A program made the translations under genes and the position numbers. This document shows, in pieces, positions 8,809-17,880 of a DNA stretch of 64,000 nucleotides. Positions within the stretch are counted from its first letter, which is position 1, and the number at the start of each line of letters is the position of its first letter. The notes beneath the pieces were generated by a model. The model did no database searches. It saw only the letters and a list, made by a program, of their open reading frames with translations, and had not been told where the DNA came from. The stretch covers positions 930,001 to 994,000 of the forward strand of contig CAWHZZ010000001.1 of NCBI GenBank assembly GCA_963833965.1, in the 5' to 3' direction. The DNA is from CAJCIW01 sp963833965. GTDB taxonomy: Bacteria > Chlamydiota > Chlamydiia > Chlamydiales > Rhabdochlamydiaceae.

Positions 8809-9294
8809 TTATTTATTTTTTGAGACTTTGGCAAAGACTTGCGCTTCGATTTCGGCGGGGACAAACTCATGGAGGCGGCATTCGTAGCGCCCAAGCTCCC
8901 TGATCAACGTGGAGCTGATATGCGCCACTCTCTCATCTGCCATTAAAAAAACAGTTTCAATGCCGCTCAGGTGGCGATTGGCGAGAGCCATGCGGAATTC
9001 ATATTCAAAATCGGAAAAAGCACGCAACCCGCGTAGAAGATAATTGATTTGGTGCTGTTTGGCGAATTCGATGACAAGCGAAGAAAAATGGACGATTTCC
9101 ACATGAGGATAAGGCTTGCAGATCTGCTTTAGCAGGGCCACTTTTTCTTCGACGGAGAAAAGAGCATCGGATTTGTAGGCGTTAACGGCGATGCCGACGT
9201 AGAGTTTGTCGCAGATGGAAACCGACCGCTTGATGATATCGATATGGCCAAGCGTTGGCGGATCGAACGTTCCTGGAAATAATGCTTTTTTCAT
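8809..9294 (-). CDS. coaD: Phosphopantetheine adenylyltransferase
   Basis: CoaD transfers AMP from ATP to 4'-phosphopantetheine, the penultimate step of coenzyme A synthesis. The 161-residue protein has the nucleotidyltransferase motif GTFDPPTLGH (residues 8-17, with the HxGH-type histidines) and the second motif HISSTLIRELG near residue 126. Length is typical. The last CoA enzyme, CoaE, is also in this window (58123-58740). An inverted repeat of CAGGATG units separates this gene from rsmD upstream on the same strand. Confidence 0.96.
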   Translation of the reverse strand: MKKALFPGTFDPPTLGHIDIIKRSVSICDKLYVGIAVNAYKSDALFSVEEKVALLKQICKPYPHVEIVHFSSLVIEFAKQHQINYLLRGLRAFSDFEYEFRMALANRHLSGIETVFLMADERVAHISSTLIRELGRYECRLHEFVPAEIEAQVFAKVSKNK

Positions 9295-9324
9295 GAGGTA
9301 TACCCAACAAATTTCAAAAAAAAC

Positions 9325-9400
9325 AACAGGATGACCAGGATGGTCAGGATGGGGAATTCATCTGATTTTTCTTTATCCTGTTCATCCTGGTCATCCTGTT
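9325..9400. repeat. CAGGATG-type inverted repeat
   Basis: Two 26 bp arms, 9325-9350 and 9375-9400, match as inverted copies at 24 of 26 positions around a 24 bp spacer. Each arm is itself built from AGGATG units (for example GGATGACCAGGATG). It lies between the rsmD stop and the coaD start, both minus-strand genes. It could fold in the transcript; no T-tract follows, so it is more a dispersed repeat than a classic terminator. Confidence 0.85.
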
Positions 9401-9439
9401 ATTTTCCCCAAATTTTTGATCGAGAGGTGTGTATAAAAT

Positions 9440-10027
9440 CTAACCCGGAAGGCGGAATTGATGCAAGGTGGAACGGGAAAAAGATCGGGAATCGATGTGC
9501 CGTAATTGCGTGAGTGAAAAATTTTCCGGTTTCAAACTGGGAGGAACGGCTTCCTCGAGGAATAATACTCCGCCTTTGTTAAGGAGGTCATTGCCATCAA
9601 AGAAAAGTAAAATTTCCTTCAATAAGGGGGCGGCCGCCGCGTAAGGTGGATCAGCATATACAACATCGAAGCGTTGATTCCCTTTAGCTAATTTTTTCAA
9701 CGCATGAAGACAATCGTATCCGAGCATAGAACATTTCAATTCGACCTTAAGCGTGTGAATATTCTCCTCAATGCAGCGGAGCGCTAAGCGGTCGCTTTCG
9801 ACAAACGTCGCATGCACTGCGTCTCGGCTTAAGGCCTCGAGGCCCATCGCGCCGGAGCCGGCGAAGAGGTCGAGGAAGCGTGCTCCTTCCACTTGGCTTT
9901 GCAAAATGTCGAAGACAGCTTTGCGCATAATCGCAAGGGTTGGGCGCGTCTTTTCCCCTTTGGGAGATTTTAAAGGGCGATTGCGGAAAGATCCGCCAAT
10001 GATGCGCAAGCTACTACTCAAAAGCAA
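9440..10027 (-). CDS. rsmD: 16S rRNA (guanine(966)-N(2))-methyltransferase
   Basis: RsmD methylates G966 of 16S rRNA. The 195-residue protein shows the family start LRIIGGSFRNRPLKSP with KTRPT downstream, the SAM-binding motif FLDLFAGSGAMGLEALSR near residue 53, and the catalytic DPPY motif (VVYADPPYAAA) near 126. The ATG at 10027 overlaps the end of the VWA gene by 14 bp; a slightly later start in MLLSSSLRIIGG is possible. Its overlap with the VWA gene indicates co-transcription. Confidence 0.93.
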   Translation of the reverse strand: MLLSSSLRIIGGSFRNRPLKSPKGEKTRPTLAIMRKAVFDILQSQVEGARFLDLFAGSGAMGLEALSRDAVHATFVESDRLALRCIEENIHTLKVELKCSMLGYDCLHALKKLAKGNQRFDVVYADPPYAAAAPLLKEILLFFDGNDLLNKGGVLFLEEAVPPSLKPENFSLTQLRHIDSRSFSRSTLHQFRLPG

Positions 10028-11909
10028 TCTCGCGGCGGGATTTCTGTAAAATCTCCTTGGCCTCTTTGAGATGCGCGGGTTTTCCCTCTTTCAGGAATTT
10101 GGCGTAGCAGAGATTGGCCTTTGCGGAAGACCATTGCATTTCGAGAGCTTGTGTGCCTTTTTGGCCGTTGACGAAGGAGACATTTTTATTGATGGAGATC
10201 CATTCGCCGCGGTTTCTTCCCTGGATCACGAGATCGAAGGAGCAAGGATCATCAATCTGGCCAATGAGAACGAAGGGCTGATGGGAAAAGAGCGCGGGAA
10301 GATGGGACCCCGCCGGATAAAATTCAATGTGGGAATTGGGGTTATGCGGGATCGCGGCGATCATCAATTCTTTGGCGACAGGATCTTTGAGGTCGAGTAT
10401 GAGTTTAGCCAATTTTCTGGGCAAGGATGCATGGGTATCCGAATAAAGAAGCTTGCCGCCGCTCAAAGAGCTCAACATGTCGAGAGTGAGCAGATCGTTG
10501 TCGCGCCCCACTGCCGCGGCATAAAGGGACAATTTGCCGTTATTTTTGTCTACCCACTTTTTCAACATGTTTTGTTTCCGCTCGTTGTTCAAACTCGATT
10601 TTCCATCGGTGAGCAAAATGGCGGTATGCATTTCCTCATCGTCGGGGATGGTCGCTAGAATTTTGTCCAGCGAGCCATAAACTTCGGCAGCGGCAAAAAG
10701 TCCGCCAGCATCTTGCTTGTCCAAAAATTCTTCGGCAGCTTGAATGTTTTTCATCGTCGCTGGGCGATTTTGTGGGCTGAACACTGTGAGTTTTTTGTCG
10801 ATGATCAGGATGTTGAACGCATCGCCGTGCTGCATGCTGCCAAGCGCTTTGAGAACGGCGCGCTTGAAGACAGCGAAGCGATGTTTTTGCACTGAATTGG
10901 AGCGGTCGAGAATGAAATAGAGGTTTTGCTTGAGCCCATGGCTGTCGATCTGATCGCCGGGCTGGATGGAGAGAGAAAAGATATATCCTTTTCCTTCAGG
11001 GGTGGGGAGGAAGACGACGTCGACGTCGAACTGATTGTCCCATTCCGATGCGGTCGCCATCGGAGGAAATTCGTAATGCTCTAAATTGACGGAAAAGGTA
11101 GCTGCGGCTTCGGTTTTTCGTTTTTCTGTGAAAAGGTGGGAAGATTTGGGGATGAAAAGCGTGGACCGAACTCGTTCGTTTTCCAAATGCAAATGCTCTC
11201 CCCCGACGAGGGCGGTTTGAGGCTTCAAATCGGTCTTCAGCTGGATCTCGTCGCCGATCTTTAGGCTCTTTTGCGAGATGAGCTGCGGCGATAGATTGAG
11301 GGCGTAATCTGTTTCAAAGGAAGCATTCAACGAGATATCGCTGACAGCGATGATCTGGTCGTCCCTGCCGTGATCCAAAGGAATGGCGGGAAGGCGAATT
11401 TCCTGGGAGTGAGGTTTGGCGTCGATTTGCAATTGGGAGGCAATCGGGGCTCCGAATTCCTGCGGAGAAAATAGAGAGGGGAGAGTGTCTTGACCTTGGC
11501 CCTCGATATTGCCCTCAGAGGAAAGTGCAAAGTTGTATTTTTGCTTTTCCAAGGCGGGAAAAAAAGAATCGCGGGGAGGATCGATCATCCCCTCTTCTTC
11601 ATTTGGCGCGAGGGCAAGCCCTTTGGGAAGCTCGCTCAAGTCATACGGCTGCTGAAAATGCGGAGAAAAGAGAACAATTTGATCAAAGGCTTCTTTAAGG
11701 GCGAGGTTGTTCGTCTCTACCGCTTCTTCATCGGAGAGTAGTAGGGTTGGCGCCGCGACGCTCATGCCGAAGAGGGATTTAAATGGGCTGTGCAAAACGA
11801 GGGGATGAAAATAGAAAAGTAAAAGAAACCCCCCATGGACAATGAGCGAAACCGCAATGCATTTCATCAGCAGCGGTCGCGATTTCGAAGAGAGATCAAT
11901 TGCGTTCAT
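10014..11909 (-). CDS. Membrane-anchored von Willebrand factor A domain protein
   Basis: A 631-residue protein with one N-terminal membrane helix (about residues 15-37), a long low-complexity linker, and a VWA domain from about residue 305. The metal-ion-dependent adhesion site is visible as DRSNS (DxSxS type) within LYFILDRSNS, followed by LLTDGKSS later in the domain. VWA domains bind proteins through the metal. It overlaps the downstream rsmD and the upstream TPR gene by 14 bp each, so the TPR and VWA proteins probably act together in the envelope, as in other VWA-TPR pairs. The exact role is unknown. Confidence 0.8.
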   Translation of the reverse strand: MNAIDLSSKSRPLLMKCIAVSLIVHGGFLLLFYFHPLVLHSPFKSLFGMSVAAPTLLLSDEEAVETNNLALKEAFDQIVLFSPHFQQPYDLSELPKGLALAPNEEEGMIDPPRDSFFPALEKQKYNFALSSEGNIEGQGQDTLPSLFSPQEFGAPIASQLQIDAKPHSQEIRLPAIPLDHGRDDQIIAVSDISLNASFETDYALNLSPQLISQKSLKIGDEIQLKTDLKPQTALVGGEHLHLENERVRSTLFIPKSSHLFTEKRKTEAAATFSVNLEHYEFPPMATASEWDNQFDVDVVFLPTPEGKGYIFSLSIQPGDQIDSHGLKQNLYFILDRSNSVQKHRFAVFKRAVLKALGSMQHGDAFNILIIDKKLTVFSPQNRPATMKNIQAAEEFLDKQDAGGLFAAAEVYGSLDKILATIPDDEEMHTAILLTDGKSSLNNERKQNMLKKWVDKNNGKLSLYAAAVGRDNDLLTLDMLSSLSGGKLLYSDTHASLPRKLAKLILDLKDPVAKELMIAAIPHNPNSHIEFYPAGSHLPALFSHQPFVLIGQIDDPCSFDLVIQGRNRGEWISINKNVSFVNGQKGTQALEMQWSSAKANLCYAKFLKEGKPAHLKEAKEILQKSRREIAFE

Positions 11910-14595
11910 TCAAGGCCCCTGTGATCCGTTGTTTCAACTGTTCATCTTTCGTTTCCGTTAAAAGCGCGTTCATTTTTTCCTTTGTGCTGCGAAGAAGGGG
12001 AACGTCTTTGCTATTTAACGCCTGCAGGAGCTGAATCTCTAAATCAATGAATGCAAGATATTGCCTGCAGAGCACTTCTTTTTCGGGGTATTGTTCCGCG
12101 GCGGAAAAATATTGCAGCACCAGAGGATCGTCTTTTGCGGAATAATTTTCTTTGAGCTGTCCGAGTAAAAAAATCATCCGTTCGTTTTGCTCCGGCAAAG
12201 CAGAGAGTGCGGATTTGCTTTCGACATAACAAAGGCCCGCTTCTAAATGGAGCGGCTCGGAGTGCAGTTTTCGTTGAATCTGAACTTCTTTAAAGGCGTT
12301 ACAGATCTCCATTGCAACTGGAGAGGTCTCTCTTCTTTCTCCTTTTTTGAGAGAGGAAAACTCTATTTTTGCTTTTTCCACCGTGGCGGCGAGCGCAAAA
12401 TAAGAGGAAGTGTGGGAGGAAGAGAGGATCAATTCTTCAAAGTTTCTCAGAGCTTTTTCTTTTTCGCCAGCAGAGAGATATGCTTTTCCGAGTTCAAATT
12501 GGGCCATTCGTTGATATTTCCAAGGCAAATCAGCATGGGCTTTCTGTTCGACAGCTAGAGCTTCGAGGAGTTTGACTTGCAGCTTTTGGCGTCCCGTGTT
12601 TCTGTAGAGCTCCGCCAACTTTAGCGCTTCTGCTTCTTTTTCCAGCGTGCGGTCTTTCATCGAAAGGACGATACTGCTTTCGTTGATCTCGAGTAATTTC
12701 TCGAGGACCAAGATCGACCTTTCAATCGCTGTGTGATTCCCATTTTTATATTGTTGGTAATAATAGCTTGCCAGCCAGCGTTGGTTGTCGAGTTTTGCAG
12801 GTTTGCCAAGCCCTAAGAAAAGATGCTCCGCGGCGCGCTCGATCCGCTCGGCTTTCTCTTCTCCCGAGGCCTTTTCGGCCAGTCCGAGATACATATTGAA
12901 CAAGGTGAGATGCAAGTCGACAGCGCCTTGCATATGAGGATTTAAAGAAAGGGCTTTTTCCGCATTCAATGCGAAATGCATGTCATCGCGCTCTCCCTTA
13001 TAATGGGCATAGGCGAGCAAAAGATAGGCGTCGGCGCAAGTGGGATCTTTGGAAAAGTCTTTGACGTATTCGCTTAAATTTCCAATCGCTTCATCGTATT
13101 CCTCAAGCTCAAATTGCGTTTTTCCTAGGAGATAGCGCATTTTTTGCTTTTCGGCAGGCAAGAAGATTTTTTCTTCTTCCAAGGATTTGTTCAACGTGTG
13201 AAGAAGCTGCTGCTTTTTGATGCGCGCGGTTTCCGACGAGGCGCGCTTGACATCTTCAATGCGGCAATTGACAGTCTGACGAAGTGCGTTCGTGTGATGC
13301 GGGCTTTGAGGAAAATTTTTTGCGAACGATTCGAAGGCCGCGGCGCTCTCCTGCCATTTTTCGTCTTGCAATAGCAGCAGGGCCTGATCGTATAAAAGGG
13401 CTTCTCTTTCCGGATGGCGAGGATTCAATTCGAGAATTTCCAGAATATCGGAGCGCGCTTTAGACCACTCTTTTTTAGAGCGGCAAAGCTGTAGGTGCAT
13501 CAGCATAATATTTGCCGTGTCTTCGTCTTGAGAAAATTCCGCTTTTAATGTCGTCAGGGCCTTTTCGAACAAGACGAGGTCTTGCATCTCTTTTGCGCAA
13601 GCGATCAGTGTCATCAAAGCGCTTTTTTGCGCCGCACGCTCTAGCGTTTTGGTGGCCAAGCACTGAACGAGAGGATCAGCTGCGCTGGCATAATCTTGGG
13701 TGAGATAGAAAGCCTTGCCAAGGAAATATTGCATCAGAGGAATTTTATCCTCTGGTAAATATCTGGAGGCCTTTTCAAAGGTGAGGATAAATTCTCGATA
13801 CCGTTTTACCTGAAAGAGCAGATTTAATTGATTGAATGCTGCCCTGCCAGCCGATTTTCCTCCGAGCTCGGCAATATCGTTGAATGTTTCAATCGCCCTC
13901 TCTTTATCGTAATGCAACTGCATCGCGGCCGCTTGAAAAAGGTATTCCTCTTTTTTGGTTAAATCTTTTTGAGAGAGCAGCGTGAAGAGGGCGGCCGCTT
14001 TTGGGTAGTCCGCAAAATAAGCTAGGATTTGCGCTTGGGGGAGCAAAGTCATATCGCTGTAATTTGTTTGCATCACGAGCTGATATTCCGTCAGAGCGGC
14101 CTTCATCAGCTCTTTTTTTTGCTCTTCATTTTCTGCGTGGAAGGACTTTGTAAAAAATATTTCGCCAAGTTCAAAATGGACCGCGTTGATCTCTTCCGCT
14201 TTTGCATTAGGATCTCTTAAAAACAAATCGGCATTAGGAATGAACTCGTCATATTTTTGCTCCTCATAAAGGCATTGCAAAAGACGGAATTGCGTTTTTT
14301 GCCGGAATTCCTTTCCTTGGACCTGACCATAGGCCGAGGCCCCCGCTGCGTAATTTTTTTCCTGAAAATAGAGGTCGCCGAGCATCGCTTGGAGCTGATC
14401 GGCGTAAGCGCTTTTTGGATTTTTATTTAAAAATTCCACAATGAGGTTTTTAACCGTTTTAAAGTCCTTTTCTTTCCAGTATTCCGCAATCTTGCGAAGC
14501 TGAAGGCCCTCTTGCAAGGGCGGCGCATCGCGGCCCTTGGCTGCCAGAGCGGAGATTAGACTGATGAAAGCGAAAAGCAGAATGACCTTGCGCAT
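11896..14595 (-). CDS. Large exported tetratricopeptide-repeat protein
   Basis: About 900 residues of helical TPR-like repeats. Typical units are seen around YADQLQAMLGDLYFQEKNYA, FELGKAYLSAGEKEKALRNF and TCADAYLLLAYAHYKG. A Sec signal peptide (MRKVILLFAFISLISALAAKG) begins at the ATG at 14595, which has AGGGATAGG just upstream and is preferred to an in-frame ATG at 14619. The mature protein should be periplasmic and serve as a protein-binding scaffold. It overlaps the VWA gene by 14 bp, suggesting one operon with it and rsmD. No enzyme domain is visible. Confidence 0.85.
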   Translation of the reverse strand: MRKVILLFAFISLISALAAKGRDAPPLQEGLQLRKIAEYWKEKDFKTVKNLIVEFLNKNPKSAYADQLQAMLGDLYFQEKNYAAGASAYGQVQGKEFRQKTQFRLLQCLYEEQKYDEFIPNADLFLRDPNAKAEEINAVHFELGEIFFTKSFHAENEEQKKELMKAALTEYQLVMQTNYSDMTLLPQAQILAYFADYPKAAALFTLLSQKDLTKKEEYLFQAAAMQLHYDKERAIETFNDIAELGGKSAGRAAFNQLNLLFQVKRYREFILTFEKASRYLPEDKIPLMQYFLGKAFYLTQDYASAADPLVQCLATKTLERAAQKSALMTLIACAKEMQDLVLFEKALTTLKAEFSQDEDTANIMLMHLQLCRSKKEWSKARSDILEILELNPRHPEREALLYDQALLLLQDEKWQESAAAFESFAKNFPQSPHHTNALRQTVNCRIEDVKRASSETARIKKQQLLHTLNKSLEEEKIFLPAEKQKMRYLLGKTQFELEEYDEAIGNLSEYVKDFSKDPTCADAYLLLAYAHYKGERDDMHFALNAEKALSLNPHMQGAVDLHLTLFNMYLGLAEKASGEEKAERIERAAEHLFLGLGKPAKLDNQRWLASYYYQQYKNGNHTAIERSILVLEKLLEINESSIVLSMKDRTLEKEAEALKLAELYRNTGRQKLQVKLLEALAVEQKAHADLPWKYQRMAQFELGKAYLSAGEKEKALRNFEELILSSSHTSSYFALAATVEKAKIEFSSLKKGERRETSPVAMEICNAFKEVQIQRKLHSEPLHLEAGLCYVESKSALSALPEQNERMIFLLGQLKENYSAKDDPLVLQYFSAAEQYPEKEVLCRQYLAFIDLEIQLLQALNSKDVPLLRSTKEKMNALLTETKDEQLKQRITGALNERN

Positions 14596-14726
14596 GAACC
14601 TATCCCTATCTAAAAACAATTCTATTTACGAACTTATATACTGTTTGTGCCTCAACGCACAACAATTTTCTGGTTCAAAATTTTTGAAAGAACTGATACT
14701 CTAAACTCCAAAACAAGGGATTTTTC

Positions 14727-15647
14727 ATGGGCGTACAGCTGATGATTTTGGCTTCTCTTTTTGTCGCCACTTCCAATTATTGTATGCGTAGAAGCATCGA
14801 CTCCGGCGGATCGAGCAAGGCCTTTATCATGATCCAGCTCACAATCGTGTTCTTGGTCGCTGTTTTGCTCAATCCCGTGCGCACAGGAGAATATCAGTGG
14901 AGCGCTTGCATGGGGGTTTTCGGTCTTGCCGGCGGCATCGTCCTCGCGATCATGATGATCTGCTTGGGAAAATCGCTTGAAAATGGCCCGCCAGGGCTTA
15001 CTTTTGCCGCCCTCAATTCTTCTGCCGTCATGCCAATGATCTTGATGGTCATGTTTTTCGGCGCACCGTTTGGGTATGTCTATTCCTTCTTCAATGGGGC
15101 GGGCTCCGTGCTCGTCGTCCTCGGTCTTTTTTGGGCGGGATGGGGAGCTAAAAGCTCTGTGAAAAAAATGCACTGGAGCGCCTTCGTCGTTGGCGCGTTT
15201 GTCCTGCACACGCTCTTTCTCATCCTGATGCAGTGGCGGGCTCTATTCATTAATTTTCCTGGAGAGAATGGGCTATTTCTCAATTTTGATGTTCAAGATG
15301 CAAAAAGTCAGTGGTTTATGCCATCGATATTCTTTGCAGCAGCAGTAATTCAAATAATTTTTTACATCTGCACGCAAAAACGGCTTCCTAATCGGTCTGA
15401 GGTCACCTATGGAGTCTTAGGCGGCATCGCCAATGGCATCGGCACCTTTTTCATGATCTGGTCGACGGAAGTGTCTACGCCTCTGGAACATGCGATGATT
15501 TTCCCGATTTTTTCCGTGTCCATAATCATTTTGTGCAACTTTTGGGGGCAATGGACCTATAAGGAGAAAGTCAATTGGTTCGCCAACAGCTTGTGTCTCG
15601 GGGGGATCTTAATTGGCACCCTCGATTGGAAATTTCTTTCTAGTTAA
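14727..15647 (+). CDS. Putative DMT/EamA-like transporter
   Basis: A 306-residue protein with about ten hydrophobic segments and the two-half layout of drug/metabolite transporters. The N-terminal half ends near the GWGAKSSVKK linker and the C-terminal half starts at WSAFVVGAFVLH. The substrate is unknown. AAGGGA lies about 7 bp before the ATG. It is transcribed divergently from the TPR gene; the 107 bp between them are AT-rich and should hold both promoters. The family call comes from topology and general sequence feel, so it is moderate. Confidence 0.6.
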   Translation: MGVQLMILASLFVATSNYCMRRSIDSGGSSKAFIMIQLTIVFLVAVLLNPVRTGEYQWSACMGVFGLAGGIVLAIMMICLGKSLENGPPGLTFAALNSSAVMPMILMVMFFGAPFGYVYSFFNGAGSVLVVLGLFWAGWGAKSSVKKMHWSAFVVGAFVLHTLFLILMQWRALFINFPGENGLFLNFDVQDAKSQWFMPSIFFAAAVIQIIFYICTQKRLPNRSEVTYGVLGGIANGIGTFFMIWSTEVSTPLEHAMIFPIFSVSIIILCNFWGQWTYKEKVNWFANSLCLGGILIGTLDWKFLSS

Positions 15648-15732
15648 AAATTTATTTCATATTCACTTTCTTTTAATCTTATTATTATAAATTTTACTCC
15701 ACATCATTTATAATTTTAAATTCCCGTTTCTA

Positions 15733-15761
15733 TTCAACTAAACTATTTCGTTTGGTATAAT
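15733..15761 (+). promoter_or_regulatory. Probable sigma70-type promoter
   Basis: TATAAT at 15756-15761 is a perfect -10 hexamer, with TTCAAC (15733-15738) 17 bp upstream as a partial -35. It lies in the AT-rich 155 bp gap before the gene at 15803 and would start transcription about 35 bp before its ATG. Confidence 0.55.
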
Positions 15762-15802
15762 TAAAACTAAAATAATCTGGAATTAAATATTGAGGAATAA
15801 TT

Positions 15803-17674
15803 ATGTCCGTTAATAATAGTTTAATTGTTAAGTCAATCTTAACTGAAGAGTTCATGTTTAATAACCTAACCGATGGGGTCGCGAATAAAAAAACGATCCT
15901 GAACCGCGTGAAAAAAATGGACCAATCGCAACGCAAAGAATTGCTTCGCGATTTGGATGCGGTAATTAAAAATGTTAATGTCGAGCCGAATCCCCCCTCT
16001 TTGAATGAGAGGGCCGTATGCACCTTGCTCCTCGCCGATGATGGAAAGGCGCCGACCGACTGGTGTTGGCTTGCCAGAGTCGTTATTTGGGTCCGCAATC
16101 ATTTAGGAAGGATCAGCAGCGGCACCGTCATGACAAAGCTGGAGAAAGCGATCACCGATCTGAATGCGAAGGCCGTAACACCTGCCATTATGCATGTTAA
16201 AACGGAATTGGAAGCTCAGGCTGCTGCGCTGCAGGCTCAAATCAACGACCGAACAAAAGAAAGCAACGTTAGATCGGTGCTTCGATTTGTAGATAAAATT
16301 AGAACAAAGGATGTGAAGGGTTTATTCGATGCCGACTGGGGCAAGCTCACAGCTTTCCTTGAATTGGAAACTAATCTTGACCTATTGCACCAAGGCGCTC
16401 AAATAAATGAAGTTAAGGATTTTGTGAATGAAACAAAATCGAACATTATAGAATTAATTAAGAATCGTGACAAATATAGCTACAAAAGCGAAGTCATTGG
16501 AGCCATCTCCCTCCAACTGCGATACATGGAAGTTAAGTTAGAAGATCATCTTTCTGCGATCCGGGATGAGAAAAAACAACTTTACAAAGATAAAGAGCTT
16601 GTGCAGAAGCGCCTTGCGAACTACGAAAATAATGTGAAAAATGCGGATGAGCGCAAAAATTCCTCTGTGGCGAAAAGCCAGATCGGCGGAGCTGCGGCGC
16701 AAATTCGAATTCTCAGTGAGATCACTGATTTCATCGATGGTTTAACAGCGAAAAAAGCGAGTTTGCCTGCCCTTATTGCATATATTAAATACAGCGATTC
16801 GCACTTGCAAGCGGCGCCAGACGCTCTCAAAAATACCCAAAGATTTGCTGAGCACTTTGCTCTGCTCGCCAAATTCGCTGCCAATGACGGAAGCTTAAAC
16901 AAGCAGGATTTAGCAGATGTCATTAATCCGACTCTCTTGACTCACTCCTCGCACGCAGAGCTGGCAAACAGGCTAGGCGTCTTTAAAAGCGCGCCAACTG
17001 GCTATTCTACAGATGAGCTTAAGAAACAAGTGATCAACGATATCGTCGCTTATTGGAAAATTGTTTTCGATCAGCTAAAAGCTGAGCAGAATCAACGATT
17101 AGAGGAAGGAATTACAAAAATCCAACCCAAGAAGAATCCAGCCCCCGCACCTGCTCCAGTACCTACGCCTGTGGCGACACAAGCGCCTGCGCCAGTCCCA
17201 TTCCTATACCCTTCGGCACCGGCATACACACCTGTTGTAAGTCGTTCCTCGGCACTCCCTGCCCCCTTTGTTATCCCGGCAGCTGCGAGCATAGATCTTA
17301 AAAATTTAGCTGCTGACAGGAGAGGTGTACTAAGCATTGCTAGGCTTAACACCGTGGCTATAAACTTGCAACAAGTCAGGGAAAATGCATCTTCAGATTA
17401 TGCTTATTATAGGCAAATCAACGCAGACCGCATCGACAATGGGATCCTCCAAGCCGTTTATGGCAACTTTTACTGGATCATGAAAGATAAGTTAGGGACG
17501 TTGGCTGACGATTACAATTGGGGAGGAAATGTCTTTACGTCCGGTAAAACGGGGAGCGGCGCTGAACCAGCCATTGATCGACCTCTGTTGAACCACTACC
17601 GCGTTCAGGCCATCGTCGAGGCTTTAAATGGCCACTTCAGAAAAGGCGAAAACCAAAACCCACCAAGATCGTAA
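15803..17674 (+). CDS. Coiled-coil protein with Pro/Ala-rich hinge, unknown function
   Basis: I do not recognise this 623-residue protein. It lacks a signal peptide and membrane helices. Much of residues 100-300 is helical and charged, with coiled-coil character (LEAQAAALQAQINDRTKES, RDEKKQLYKDKELVQKRLA). A proline-alanine hinge (PAPAPAPVPTPVATQAPAPV) near residue 450 separates it from a C-terminal domain of about 130 residues. This modular cytosolic layout fits a secreted chlamydial effector, but no secretion signal can be proven from sequence. GAGGA precedes the ATG by 6 bp, and a promoter is visible upstream. Confidence 0.7.
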   Translation: MSVNNSLIVKSILTEEFMFNNLTDGVANKKTILNRVKKMDQSQRKELLRDLDAVIKNVNVEPNPPSLNERAVCTLLLADDGKAPTDWCWLARVVIWVRNHLGRISSGTVMTKLEKAITDLNAKAVTPAIMHVKTELEAQAAALQAQINDRTKESNVRSVLRFVDKIRTKDVKGLFDADWGKLTAFLELETNLDLLHQGAQINEVKDFVNETKSNIIELIKNRDKYSYKSEVIGAISLQLRYMEVKLEDHLSAIRDEKKQLYKDKELVQKRLANYENNVKNADERKNSSVAKSQIGGAAAQIRILSEITDFIDGLTAKKASLPALIAYIKYSDSHLQAAPDALKNTQRFAEHFALLAKFAANDGSLNKQDLADVINPTLLTHSSHAELANRLGVFKSAPTGYSTDELKKQVINDIVAYWKIVFDQLKAEQNQRLEEGITKIQPKKNPAPAPAPVPTPVATQAPAPVPFLYPSAPAYTPVVSRSSALPAPFVIPAAASIDLKNLAADRRGVLSIARLNTVAINLQQVRENASSDYAYYRQINADRIDNGILQAVYGNFYWIMKDKLGTLADDYNWGGNVFTSGKTGSGAEPAIDRPLLNHYRVQAIVEALNGHFRKGENQNPPRS

Positions 17675-17678
17675 CCTA

Positions 17679-17844
17679 AGGGGTTGTAAGGAAATAAATT
17701 TTACAGTTCCCGAGGAGAAAAACGGTTCAGATCTTGAGGATTTTTCCGCAGCAGGTGTTCCTGTCACCCCTGCAAGGAAAAATCGTCGAGAGATGAATCG
17801 ATTTTTCCCTCGAGAACTGTAAAAGTTATTTCCTTACAACCCCT
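17679..17844. repeat. Palindromic intergenic element A (166 bp)
   Basis: The whole stretch is an imperfect palindrome centred near 17761. The outer arm AGGGGTTGTAAGGAAATAA (17679-17697) pairs almost perfectly with its inverted copy ending at 17844, and pairing continues through ACAGTTC and GATTTTTCC to the centre. It begins 5 bp after the stop codon of the coiled-coil gene and lies between convergent genes. Confidence 0.9.
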
Positions 17845-17849
17845 AACCT

Positions 17850-17876
17850 CAAGGAGAGCCATCCCGGCTCTCCTTG
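17850..17876. terminator. Hairpin between convergent genes, possible terminator
   Basis: A perfect 11 bp stem CAAGGAGAGCC (17850-17860) / GGCTCTCCTTG (17866-17876) with a 5-base loop lies just before the end of the minus-strand gene at 17881. No long T-tract follows on either strand, so intrinsic termination is likely but not certain. Confidence 0.55.
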
Positions 17877-17880
17877 ATCT

